From positions 1,364,001 to 1,428,000 of the forward strand of contig JAZGTN010000061.1 of assembly GCA_037783415.1 (NCBI GenBank): a DNA stretch of 64,000 bases, read 5' to 3'. Below the pieces are notes generated by a model. The model was not told where the DNA came from. It saw only the letters and a list, made by a program, of their open reading frames with translations, and did no database searches. The first letter of the stretch is position 1. Each line of letters starts with the position of its first letter. The translations under genes were made by a program, and so were the position numbers. Origin of the DNA: Leptasterias polaris. Lineage: Eukaryota; Echinodermata; Asteroidea; Forcipulatida; Asteriidae. Shown here piece by piece: positions 57,401-64,000 of the stretch.

Positions 57401-60400
57401 AGTGATGCATTTTCTGAAAAATATTTTTCTAACAAGAATCACACTCGTAACTCAGTAGTGCAATTTGGGACTTTTAGATAATCAAAATTAACATGAAAAC
57501 CATTCACCTGTATTACATCTATACCCTCCTACATCACATACTCAGAAAAATACAACCTTGCTGTGAGCCTAAACTGGATGAAGACCAACACTTGTCAATC
57601 TTTTTCTCATGATACACTGCAAAAATGGTCTCTCTCTCAAGAAAACTGTAGAGAGCACTCTGTAAAGCAAATGGCCCGTATTCAACACTTCATTTGTTAC
57701 CATAGGGATCTATTCAATGCATAATTCTAAGTGTATGGAACCAATATCCTGATTAACCAAGGCTGGAAGTTGAATGATTGGGAAAATTAGAAATAATCTG
57801 TTGACAGGATGAGCTGATATGTACGTTCTTAGATTGCAATAATACTGTCATCTAATAATCTGAAAGAGTTCCCATCTACCCACACGACCTGAGAAGAATT
57901 GGAAGAAATGTGCCAACTATCTTTCATAGATTGACTCATGATTTCACGTTATATGGGAATGCTTTTGTATTAACTCAAGACAGAATGTGCAAAAACATTG
58001 TATCTTAGCACAAATGGGTTCATGAGACATGTGATGATAAGTAGGATTTGAAACTTTGCATGGTGGGAGTATAATCAGGTAAGGTTTGCGGTAGCACCAT
58101 GTGTAAATCTCTTTTGAGTAGTGTTAGTTCTGACCAGAACCGGTGGTTGACACTACTCAAAAGAGATTTACACATGGTGCTACTGCAAACGTCCTTACCT
58201 GACATGTGATGATATTGCATATTTAAACAAACATGCAGTGAAAATTCTACATTTTCGGACAATGATTCTACTATGATTGTACTAAACATAAACACCATGT
58301 GCACCCAGAGACATGTTTATAACCTGACTGTGTTTGTATTACAGAATGTACACTTGGTGATACTACACTGTCCTTCAAACAGACACAGTACAGTATGATA
58401 CTATCTGGAATAGCTGTGGTCCTATCAGATGGAAGAGCTGCATTCCTTACTGCAGATAACAGTAAATTTGAACCAAGGGTAAGCATTGTCTCAAAATAGA
58501 AAAAAATTACTAAATACTGGAGGCCTTTTCACACTATCATGCTGTGGTCTGTGCCCAAAGCTATAGGGCCTAATGGTTCCACCATATGTTGATGTTATAA
58601 AATTTCAACACAGTTCAAATTCGCACTGCTTTCACACTAGTCGACCTTAAATTAGGTTATTTTTTGCTACATAATTCTCTACACAGGTCAAAAATCCTCA
58701 AACCTGTTTCCCCAGTAGGGTTGATTCCAAAACAGATTGAATGCCTACTCAGGTCAACGCCAGATTGTGAAATGTAGTACTGAAAAGGCCTGTCAAACTT
58801 ACACAGGTTGCACCGTGTCCAACATGGAGATTGTTTGTAGTATCAAAATGCCTTTGGATACCTTTACATGTGAAGGCTGTTATTCCCTAAAAGCCCAGAC
58901 ATGCTCACAATTCAATGGAATAAAACTATGTACCATGTTAACAATAGAGCCACAGAGCCTGAAACTCAATAGAAGGAAACGGAGAGCGCTAGGAATGTTG
59001 AGGGTTAATGTAGGTATCCTTGTGTGACTTGACCTCCAGGCTGTACATGCTGTATGGGCTCCAGATGTCAAGACTGCTTGCTGTGTGGCTATCAATCACA
59101 AGTATAGACTCATAGTCTTTGGACTTGCTAAGTAAGTTAGGACATGGTTTTTCATAGTTTTGATGTTCATGTATTTAGGTTGTATCAAGTGGGGATGCTA
59201 GGTAGAACTAGAAGTAGTGCGAGGGGCTTTCCCAAATCTTGGCTAGACTCCAGCTTCAGGTTCTATTTGATGGACTCTGCTTTAAAGCTGACGAAGGAAC
59301 CAAAGGCTACAATCCCGGCCAAAATGCTTAGGCCACGTGACAATAAACATACCCACCCTATTCCCTGCTCAATGTTGTTAACCCCAGCTTGAGTGCAGAC
59401 TGCAAAAAGAGAGCCAACATTGAACGGAGGCCGGGGCCCAACGAGATATGGCCATTTGAATAAGCCCTTTAGTTGTTATAATGCTGTAGCACCCTGCTTT
59501 TCATGTGTAGGCCTGTTGCCACAGAGCCCCATGTTACATCATATCAAGCAAAAACTCTAGTAAATAACTGAATCATTTACTCAAGTAAATACCACCAAAC
59601 AGAACTGATATAGCCTACACCTCATAAAGTCATAGAAACAACAGTTGGTTGATAAGTATGTTAACTCCCAACCCCAAATAAAATACTTAATTTACAGGTA
59701 TTCCAATTTTCAGCTGACCAGCTGATTTCCTCATTTTTAAGGTTTCTCATCTGTGCCATGGAAAATTGAAAAACACAGTACAAAGCCTTTCTTTGACTAG
59801 GTCTTTTTTGCATGCTGGCATAAACAAACAACTACTTTAGTTCCATATAACTTTGTTTTTTTCCAACTCATATGCAAAGTGATCGAGGTATGTTAATAAC
59901 TTAAACCTGAGAAGAGCCAGATTTGTAGCAGATTTATTTGTTTTTCTCCCCAGTGGGCAAGGAGTAGTATTCACCCTTGATGAAGTAACTGGTGCCCTGC
60001 AGTTATCACACTGGTTAACACTCTCAAGTTCAGATTTCCCAGGTAATTGCACTGTGGGGGAAGTCCTCGCATATGGTGAAACCTAATAGCTTGATATCTG
60101 TAGATTAACAACTGATTGGGATCGAGGTCAGTCAATTTCTGACCAATTTCCTTCATTTTAGGAGAAATATGAACTTGCAAGGTGTTTTTTGTTTAAAGCA
60201 TTTCAAATGAGTAAAATGTTTCAAAATATTTTTTTATTCAAAACACAATGTTTTGCCCCATAGTAAGTATTGAGTTGGTTTGCTAATAATAATAAATAGA
60301 TAGTTTTTACATAGTGCATTATCTACAGGCCTTTCATCCATAGCACTTATTATTATTTTTAAGACTGTTTTTTGAAGTTTTTGAAGAAAATTGATGCAGA

Positions 60401-63026
60401 ACTGAATTTGTCAAACTTCAGAGGAAGAAAATCTAGTTAAATCAAGATGAAGAGAGAAGATTTTGGAGGAGTTAGTTTTGTTAAGATTAAGGTTTAATCG
60501 CTGGTAGTAATTGGTGTTTGATCTGTTATTGTGTGTGGTTTGTTTGTAGATGGTTGTCAAGCAGCAGGTCCTATATCTACAGTCACATGGACACCTGATG
60601 GTTGTGCTTTAGCCTGTGCATGGAGACATGGTGGGATAGCATTATGGAGTGTGTTTGGTGCCCTACTCATGTGTACATTCAGTGGAGATTATGGGTAAGG
60701 ATTGAGGGAAACAACTACCCCAAGAACATGACAACTTATCTTTGATCCCTCAAGAAAATGACACATGAAATGTGGAGACATAAAGGGAAATGAATGTCTC
60801 AGTAATACTTGTCACATGACTTGAATTTGTTCTTTGAGAGGGCAAGGCTGTTTTCATTTTGCAAAAGGCACTTCCATTGGGAAATCTTAAAGTCTATGGG
60901 GAACTTTTGAAGGGACACCAAGGCCAAGACAGGGCCTATATGCATAGAGCTGCTTAAGCGCAAAAAGTTGCATAGTACAAAACAGTTTCGGTTACCAAAA
61001 ATAGGATGCCAGCCAAAGTAACACTTTACATGTACAATTTGTGACTGGTTTCCTGCATAATTGCACTTAGTAGCTCTAGGAAATTGTATTGAACCAAAAT
61101 GAAAAATAAGTCATATAAATTTGCTAAAAACATCTTATGATTTGATTTGGGGAAAGAGGTCTTGCATTCAAACCTTTTGAAACAATCTTGTTTTCAGAGC
61201 AACACAACCTTACCTTTAAAAAACACCACCCAAATGGTTGTTTCATTTCCTCAGCATTTTATCACATATATTTCCCCATAATTGTTAACCAAACTGAAGC
61301 TTTTGGATAATAATCTTATAGTTTTGAATTCAGATTTCTTCTGTTTATAGAGGATTTGTTTGGTGCTTAAATTTTGAAAGATTGATAGAGTACTGTTTTT
61401 TCTTGACTTATATTTGTAGTTTGTGCCCAGAAACAAGCAGACCTTATCCACTGCATGTGCATTCCATGGTAAGTATGAACTTTACATTAGTGGTCACATT
61501 ATACTTTTATCATTCTGACCCTTTCAGCTACAGGTGTTCATTCTGTCAGTGAATACCAATAAATAAACGAATTTATGCAGAACAGTGTTGTGATTACTCC
61601 CTTCGTTACCTTGGATTGAGATTTATTTATTTAAAATACTTGTCATTGTCAACAGGGTGTCAGCAAGAATTTAGAAAAAGAGCTTGAAGTTGCGTTAATT
61701 CGAAATATAGGCGTTCAAATTGCTGAATTACTGTACTTTTACTTGTAAATGATTGAAGTGACTGTCACCCGAGAGGTAGAGATTGCTGATGTAAATGGCT
61801 AGCAATCTGTGCGTTATTTTATAGTTGAGATGGTTAAGACTTGATGAACATGGGTTTGTAATAGTGTAAGTCATTTTGATACTTGGATTAAGAGTGCCTA
61901 ATTAATATAATTTTATTTGTAGTATTTAAATCTGTCAGGTTTGTTTGTTATTGATTTTATTTAGGACTGGGATCCAGAGGGCTATAACTTATGGATTACC
62001 ACATCTCCTAAATCCAGTAAAGATAATAAGCGGATATCGGACTCTGGTATACCCTACCCACGTGGTATTCAGTCTGCTGATCAATCTACAGGTGAACTGG
62101 TATTACTCTCATTTGTGAAGAGTGCTCTGACTACAAACCCATGTATGGTAAGTGAGGATAGGATTAAATAAGGAGCTAGGGTTCATTTCATAGAGCTGTT
62201 GGTTAACACATTTATTTGCCTAACAAAAGCTACACTGGGGACCAGAAGCATGCTGAGTGATCTACATGTACTTACAGGGATGAGGAATTTAGGCTTTAAT
62301 CTGAAGTAAGATGTTTTTTTATATCTGACTGGTGATAAAAGCAGCTGTTATTTTCTTAAGATATACAAAAAACCTTCTCTTTGATCTCCTTCTAATGTGC
62401 TGTGGATGCTGTTCCCAGAATATCCTAGAAATTTGTAACTCCAAGGGTTATCAAAATGTGGAAATGCCCTCCTTTCAGCATACCTCCTAAAATTTGCATC
62501 CTACCTTCAGACTTTTTGTCAGCAACAACTCTTGCTTTTATAACTTCAGGGCCCAGTTTCATAGAGATGCTTAGGCAGGAAATATTGCTTTAAATGTTTC
62601 TGCTGTGCAGAAATGAGCAGGATACCAGTCACAAGCGTTACATGTGACATTGTAATTTGGCTGGTAACCTTATCCTGGTAAGCATAATTTTGTTGTGCTT
62701 TGGTACTTTTTGTGCCTAAGCAGCTCTATGAAATTGGGCCTACAGGGTGACGTGTTTCTCCTGAGCAAGGTAGTTATGTGCTTAATAACCAATTTATGTA
62801 CAGACTAGCATTATTCAATTAGGCTCAGGGCCCAACTTTTTAGAGCTGCTTAAGCAGAAATGATTTTATGCTAATTTGTAATATTTGTTATTACAGACAA
62901 ACCATGAGCATTTATTCCTACAAGGTGAAGATAGATTATATCTGAATACTGGAGATACAATACTCAAGACAACTCAACCAGATGTCATGCTGGATAGTAG
63001 CACTGCATCCTCAGTCACACCACAGG
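28882..63026 (+). CDS. RIC1, RAB6A-GEF complex partner 1 (N-terminal 465 codons, 12 exons; continues off the right edge)
   Basis: Twelve exons joined by matching phases give 465 codons aligning along the N-terminal third of vertebrate RIC1 (family length about 1,400 aa). Landmarks are MYFPVGWPKYLDVP, the CVLIVTFRRSDDSVIVHGTN strand, DDLLVATGNGLL, IAVVLSDGRAAFLT, INHKYRLIVFG, GGIALWSVFGALL, WDPEGYNLWI and FLQGEDRLYLN. These form the WD40-like beta-propeller. With RGP1, RIC1 acts at the Golgi as an exchange factor for RAB6 in retrograde endosome-to-Golgi traffic. Introns 1 (14.0 kb) and 2 (10.6 kb) are swollen by mobile and tandem repeats. Exon 12 ends within a minisatellite. No frameshift or stop was found inside the exons. 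Confidence 0.95.
29523..29554. other. Short palindrome
   Basis: CATTCCGCTATCGTC and GACGATAGTGGAATG are complementary with one mismatch around a 2-bp centre (TC). No flanking duplication is evident. Confidence 0.75.
30880..31335. repeat. Degenerate array of about 20-22 bp units
   Basis: A consensus close to CTTTCGTTCCCTCGAAATA(TG) recurs some 20 times with heavy divergence (CTTTCGTTCGCTCAAAATA, CTTTCATTCACCCGAAATA, CTTTCGCTCCCTAAAAATA). Open frames on both strands through it only reflect the repeat. Confidence 0.75.
31375..31495. repeat. GGGGGCGACTTTG-type degenerate repeat
   Basis: Variants of GGGCGACTTTG (GGGGCGACTTTGAGAGGG, CGGGCGACTTTGCTAG, GGGGCGACTTTGTAG, GGGCACTTTGTAATTGG) follow one another at about 16-20 bp spacing, inside the same TIR element as the preceding array. 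Confidence 0.7.
32540..32670 (+). repeat. Dispersed repeat family R1, copy 1
   Basis: The segment with AAAGTCTATGGGAAACTTTT, GCCAAGGCCAAGACCAGGGC and GAGGCCATGAC recurs inverted at 55035-55165 and direct at 60826-60935. Three copies in one window, in both orientations, show a dispersed family. No promoter boxes or inverted ends were identified. Confidence 0.65.
33838..33905. repeat. GATATAT microsatellite
   Basis: TGATATA/ATATGAT words repeat about eight times and then turn into the complementary ATATCATTG form, so the tract is partly self-complementary. Confidence 0.85.
34150..36471 (+). mobile_element. 5'-truncated non-LTR retrotransposon (CR1-like LINE) 2
   Basis: The copy starts within the reverse transcriptase N-terminal part (about 34150), carries the rest of ORF2 and ends in an (AATAAT)n tail at about 36437-36468. 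The 3' UTR contains a partial duplication (see findings), TA repeats at 35711-35732 and a G homopolymer near 35827. It lies in RIC1 intron 1 in the sense orientation. Confidence 0.88.
34160..35706 (+). pseudogene. LINE 2 reverse transcriptase ORF fragment
   Basis: The frame is open from about 34160 (stop TAA just upstream) to TAA at 35704-35706, about 515 codons. Reverse transcriptase blocks appear in order: KSPGPDNITPRLLKS, NYRPIALTSIVCKIMES, EQHGFVKGRSC, VVFLDFAKAFDVMPHD, SGIPQGSVLGPLLFNLF, and the catalytic CLLFADDTLLY. The thumb follows (MRLNINKTKVM, YKYLGVILN) and then a C-terminal region. The FADD active site is intact. The endonuclease and ORF1 are missing through truncation. The sequence is clearly different from LINE 1, so this is a second family. 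Confidence 0.9.
37056..39364. mobile_element. TIR element (about 2.3 kb) hosting a nested TTAA element
   Basis: AAAGAGCGGTTACAGGATGC plus TCT at 37056-37078 is exactly inverted at 39342-39364. TA adjoins both ends, compatible with a TA target duplication. No transposase is recognisable. An 830-bp TTAA-flanked element is inserted at 38450. Two TGACGTCA palindromes (about 37251 and 38304) lie inside. Confidence 0.7.
38450..39279. mobile_element. piggyBac-type MITE, 830 bp, nested
   Basis: TTAA at 38446-38449 and 39280-39283 flank it. The left end is CCCTTTAGTCACTG and the right end, reversed, is CCCTTTAGCACTTACG. A subterminal word ATTTACTCACTG also occurs inverted near both ends. It shares the CCCTTT(A) start with the element at 16461 but not its interior, and no coding remnant was found. 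Confidence 0.78.
40473..40512. repeat. 20-bp direct duplication
   Basis: GCGCGGCCAATTCTTTGGCA occurs twice back to back, followed by a related GGGCGGCC. Confidence 0.85.
40718..40905. repeat. GAGACC/GGTCTC-rich block, possible hAT-type element fragment
   Basis: GAGACCGAGACC and GGTCTCGAGACC words, many self-complementary around CTCGAG, fill the block, which closes with CTACAACACTG. A reversed CAGTGTTG... terminus is typical of hAT elements, and 22266-22400 has a weaker relative. Open frames in it are repeats of Glu/Thr or Arg/Asp dipeptides and not genes. Confidence 0.5.
43066..43173 (+). CDS. RIC1 exon 2
   Basis: Acceptor TATTTGACAG, 36 codons (CVLIVTFRRSDD to CSVLAVG), donor GGG|GTGAGT, phase 0 on both sides. 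Confidence 0.95.
43234..45650. mobile_element. 2.4-kb TIR element with TAA target duplication (PIF/Harbinger-type candidate)
   Basis: About 51 bp at the left end (TACACCTATCAATTGTATGA onward to GATGGTGCGTCA) is inverted at the right end with one indel. TAA stands at 43231-43233 and 45651-45653. A 3-bp TAA/TTA duplication is typical of PIF/Harbinger, but no transposase or Myb-like frame is recognisable, so the assignment is inference. The interior has two layers of direct duplication (43641-43728 with 45168-45252, and the 410-bp pair below) and a CGATAT-rich patch at 43787-43890. Confidence 0.72.
44322..45149. repeat. 410/418-bp tandem duplication inside the nested element
   Basis: AGTAAGTGGGTGAAGGAAGG begins copies at 44322 and 44732, each running to CGACATATCGGCCAT. 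The copies are nearly identical. The second has an 8-bp insertion (GTTATTCT) and a few substitutions (for example GCTGCATGG against GCTGCGTGG). Confidence 0.93.
45951..49778. repeat. 85-bp minisatellite, about 45 copies
   Basis: A unit starting AATGGAAATGGGATTAGAAG and ending GAGTGCACATAT repeats every 85 bp. The first 28 copies (to about 48340) read identically. Later copies differ at one base (GATTAGAAG/GATTACAAG), and one copy near 48500 carries TAGAATGG and a 2-bp deletion. The serial 69-codon open frames are a consequence of the repeat. Identity over 2.3 kb points to very recent amplification or gene conversion. Confidence 0.97.
49779..52079. repeat. 33-bp minisatellite derived from the 85-bp unit
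   Basis: The unit TTCTTGCCATTACATTGAGT plus GCACATATAATGG is the 85-bp unit with its middle 52 bp removed. About 60 copies carry either TATAATGG or TAGAATGG. Single 85-bp units reappear near 50830, 51311 and 51627, and each is followed by the same variant order, so the array has grown by block duplication. Because 33 is a multiple of 3, stop-free frames of up to 407 codons exist on both strands. They are not genes. Confidence 0.97.
52432..52530. repeat. C-rich and A-rich low-complexity tract
   Basis: Runs of C (52440-52470) alternate with A runs. No gene is present, and the assembly may be uncertain here. Confidence 0.85.
53804..53880 (+). CDS. RIC1 exon 3
   Basis: Acceptor CCTTTACAG, TSGGHLLLFKVQQ to KQSR, donor CCCG|GTAAGT, phase 2 out. 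Confidence 0.94.
54269..54986. mobile_element. TIR element in RIC1 intron 3 (718 bp)
   Basis: CTAAAGCCCGTTTCACACGA at the left is inverted at the right as TCTCGTGTGAAAAGGGCTTTAG. CGTGTGAAA words also recur inside (54354, 54464, 54885). No coding similarity is seen. A DR1-like word TGACCTTTGACCC stands at about 54829-54841. Confidence 0.75.
55035..55165 (-). repeat. Dispersed repeat family R1, copy 2 (inverted)
   Basis: CCCTGGTCTTGGCTTTGGTG and AAAGTTTCCCATAGACTTTA are the complements of the copy at 32540-32670. It includes the CTTTGCAAAATGAAAAGG segment shared with the copy at 60826. Confidence 0.65.
55289..55393 (+). CDS. RIC1 exon 4
   Basis: Acceptor CAATTACAG, SVHYRCDTTEAD to MQITGGIN, donor ACAG|GTATGC, phase 2 in and out. 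Confidence 0.94.
56127..56269 (+). CDS. RIC1 exon 5
   Basis: Acceptor CTCCCACAG, LCCLKDDLLVATGNGLL to FSIDLQQSR, donor AGAG|GTAGGT, phase 1 out. DDLLVAT..GLL is a hallmark strand of the RIC1 propeller. Confidence 0.95.
56270..58344 (+). other. RIC1 intron 5
   Basis: Non-coding apart from the foldback element at 58075-58202. No other structure is seen. Confidence 0.7.
58075..58202. mobile_element. Foldback element with 14-bp flanking direct repeat
   Basis: Arms TCAGGTAAGGTTTGCGGTAG... and its complement ...CTACTGCAAACGTCCTTACCTGA pair over about 50 bp with few mismatches and a short centre near 58125-58150. GACATGTGATGATA occurs at 58025-58038 and 58201-58214. A single-arm relative lies at 2530-2568. 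Confidence 0.75.
58345..58478 (+). CDS. RIC1 exon 6
   Basis: Acceptor TGTATTACAG, CTLGDTTLSFKQTQY to DNSKFEPR, donor CAAGG|GTAAGC, phase 0 out. Confidence 0.95.
59040..59131 (+). CDS. RIC1 exon 7
   Basis: Acceptor GACCTCCAG, AVHAVWAPDVKTACCVA to IVFGLA, donor CTAA|GTAAGT, phase 2 out. Confidence 0.95.
59954..60042 (+). CDS. RIC1 exon 8
   Basis: Acceptor CTCCCCAG, GQGVVFTLDEVTGAL to SSSDFP, donor CCAG|GTAATT, phase 1 out. Confidence 0.94.
60550..60694 (+). CDS. RIC1 exon 9
   Basis: Acceptor TTTGTAG, GCQAAGPISTVTWTPDG to LLMCTFSGDY, donor ATGG|GTAAGG, phase 2 out. The GGIALWSVFGA strand is near-invariant in the family. Confidence 0.96.
60826..60935 (+). repeat. Dispersed repeat family R1, copy 3
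   Basis: CATTTTGCAAAAGGCACTTC and AAAGTCTATGGGGAACTTTT match the copies at 32540 and 55035. It sits in RIC1 intron 9, directly upstream of a GGGCCC-MITE fragment. Confidence 0.65.
60936..61082. mobile_element. GGGCCC-type MITE fragment
   Basis: GCATAGAGCTGCTTAAGCGC and an interior with GGTTACCAAAAATAGGATGC resemble the family interior, and TAGTAGCTCTAGGAAATTG at the right resembles the inverted end. The terminal GGGCCC is degraded. Confidence 0.5.
61420..61468 (+). CDS. RIC1 exon 10
   Basis: A 49-nt exon with acceptor ATATTTGTAG, LCPETSRPYPLHVHSM, donor ATG|GTAAGT, phase 0 out. It corresponds to the variable loop before the SMSWGAEGY-type strand in vertebrates. Confidence 0.88.
61750..61925 (+). 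mobile_element. SINE copy 2 (3' part)
   Basis: AGGTAGAGATTGCTGATG, GTTGAGATGGTTAAGACTTG and GAGTGCCTAATTAATATAAT match the body and tail of the SINE at 2620-2940. The tRNA-like head is missing. Confidence 0.55.
61965..62147 (+). CDS. RIC1 exon 11
   Basis: Acceptor TTTATTTAG, DWDPEGYNLWITTSPKS to KSALTTNPCM, donor ATG|GTAAGT, 61 codons, phase 0. Confidence 0.96.
62549..62741. mobile_element. GGGCCC-type MITE, copy 3 (complete)
   Basis: GGGCCCAGTTTCATAGAGAT at the left is inverted at the right as CAGCTCTATGAAATTGGGCC. It is 193 bp long with GCTTAGGCA/TGCCTAAGC just inside the ends. A further degraded copy starts near 62828 (GGGCCCAACTTTTTAGAGCT), and a half copy lies near 62190. Confidence 0.8.
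62897..63026 (+). CDS. RIC1 exon 12
   Basis: Acceptor TGTTATTACAG, TNHEHLFLQGEDRLYLN to SSTASSVTPQ, donor CAGG|GTAATA at 63027 (phase 1). A second in-phase donor (TCAG|GTATGG) lies 12 nt later at 63039. The 3' end of the exon is the first unit of the minisatellite described next. The following exon is outside the window. Confidence 0.85.
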
Positions 63027-63944
63027 GTAATACATCAGGTATGGTGGACTCTCCCTCCCCTCCCTTTCCCCTCTCTACCTGAGCACTGCAGTCTCAGTCA
63101 CACCACAGGGTAATACATCAGGTATGGTGGACTCTCCTTCCCCTCCCTTTCCCCTCTCTACCTGAGCACTGCAGCCTCAGTCACACCACAGGGTAATACA
63201 TCAGGTATGGTGGACTCTCCTTCCCCTCCCTTTCCCCTCTCTACCTGAGCACTGCAGCCTCAGTCACACCACAGGGTAATACATCAGGTATGGTGGACTC
63301 TCCTTCCCCTCCCTTTCCCCTCTCTACCTGAGCACTGCAGCCTCAGTCACACCACAGGGTAATACATCAGGTATGGTGGACTCTCCTTCCCTTCCCTTTC
63401 CCCTCTCTACCTGAGCACTGCAGCCTCAGTCACACCACAGGGTAATACATCAGGTATGGTGGACTCTCCTTCCCCTCCCTCTCCCCTCTCTACCTGAGCA
63501 CTGCAGTCTCAGTCACACCACAGGGTAATACATCAGGTATGGTGGACTCTCCCTCCCTTTCCCCTCTCTACCTGAGCACTGCAGCCTCAGTCACACCACA
63601 GGGTAATACATCAGGTATGGTGGACTCTCCTTCCCCTCCCTCTCCCCTCTCTACCTGAGCACTGCAGCCTCAGTCACACCACAGGGTAATACATCAGGTA
63701 TGGTGGACTCTCCCTCCCTTTCCCCTCTCTACCTGAGCACTGCAGTCTCAGTCACACCACAGGGTAATACATCAGGTATGGTGGACTCTCCCTCCCTTTC
63801 CCCTCTCTACCTGAGCACTGCAGCCTCAGTCACACGACAGGGTAATACATCAGGTATGGTGGACTCTCCCTCCCTTTCCCCTCTCTACCTGAGCACTGCA
63901 GCCTCAGTCACACCACAGGGTAATACATCAGGTATGGTGGACTC
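62998..63944 (+). repeat. 83/78-bp minisatellite overlapping the RIC1 exon 12 splice donor
   Basis: Donor words CACAGGGTAATACATCAGGT recur at 83-bp steps six times, then 78, 83, 78, 78 and 78 bp, twelve in all. Each unit holds a C/T-rich tract (CTCTCCTTCCCCTCCCTTTC...), CTGAGCACTGCAG, CCTCAGTCACACCACAGG and GTAATA. The first unit has GCAT where the others have GCAG, so it lacks the AG. The 78-bp units are 26 codons and keep an open frame, and the 83-bp units do not. Confidence 0.95.
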
Positions 63945-64000
63945 AAACTTTTACAGTACATCATTCTGATTAAAATAATTCTTATTCATGTATTTGATGT

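Overview
This is animal nuclear DNA. Genes are cut into short coding exons by GT-AG introns of 0.1-14 kb, the background is AT-rich, and more than a third of the window is tandem repeat, LINE, SINE or MITE-like sequence. No prokaryotic, organellar, rRNA or intact tRNA gene is visible. Protein similarity plus a repeat family with GGGCCCA(A/G)TTTCATA termini suggests a marine invertebrate deuterostome, possibly an echinoderm. The species guess is inference.

Three protein genes can be assembled by exon phase. (1) A small PDZ-domain protein on +, 5078-6739: 4 exons, 202 aa, with two YVxM motifs in a duplicated 15-residue module. (2) A Tctex1-type dynein light chain (DYNLT5/TCTEX1D1-like) on -, 13071-24187: two shared 3' exons and three alternative 5' coding exons at 24.1, 19.1 and 15.8 kb. 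All three end in the same phase, giving predicted products of 179, 175 and 160 aa. (3) The first 12 coding exons (465 complete codons) of RIC1 on +, 28882-63026, continuing past the right edge. RIC1 is the WD40-bearing subunit of the RIC1-RGP1 exchange factor for RAB6. DYNLT5 and RIC1 diverge from about 28.3-28.8 kb, where CCAAT boxes and a candidate untranslated first exon of DYNLT5 lie.

Repeat layout. A 19-bp satellite (10.87-12.62 kb) lies 3' of DYNLT5. Inside DYNLT5 are a 50-bp array, a miniature piggyBac-like element that keeps both ends of a transposase, a 40-bp array, a tRNA-derived SINE, two hairpin elements and a 5'-truncated non-LTR LINE. The 14-kb RIC1 intron 1 holds a second LINE, a 1.9-kb TIR element filled with degenerate short repeats, and a 2.3-kb TIR element with a TTAA-flanked element nested in it. 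RIC1 intron 2 holds a 2.4-kb TIR element nested in a GGGCCC MITE, then about 6.1 kb of hierarchical 85-bp/33-bp minisatellite. RIC1 exon 12 runs into an 83/78-bp minisatellite.

The most unusual signal is that last array (62998-63944). Each unit contains a pyrimidine tract, an AG, an 18-nt segment and a GT donor. In every unit that segment is a frame-preserving potential microexon encoding (A/V)SVTPQ. The array therefore looks like a tandem series of candidate microexons, or splice decoys, at the end of a coding exon.
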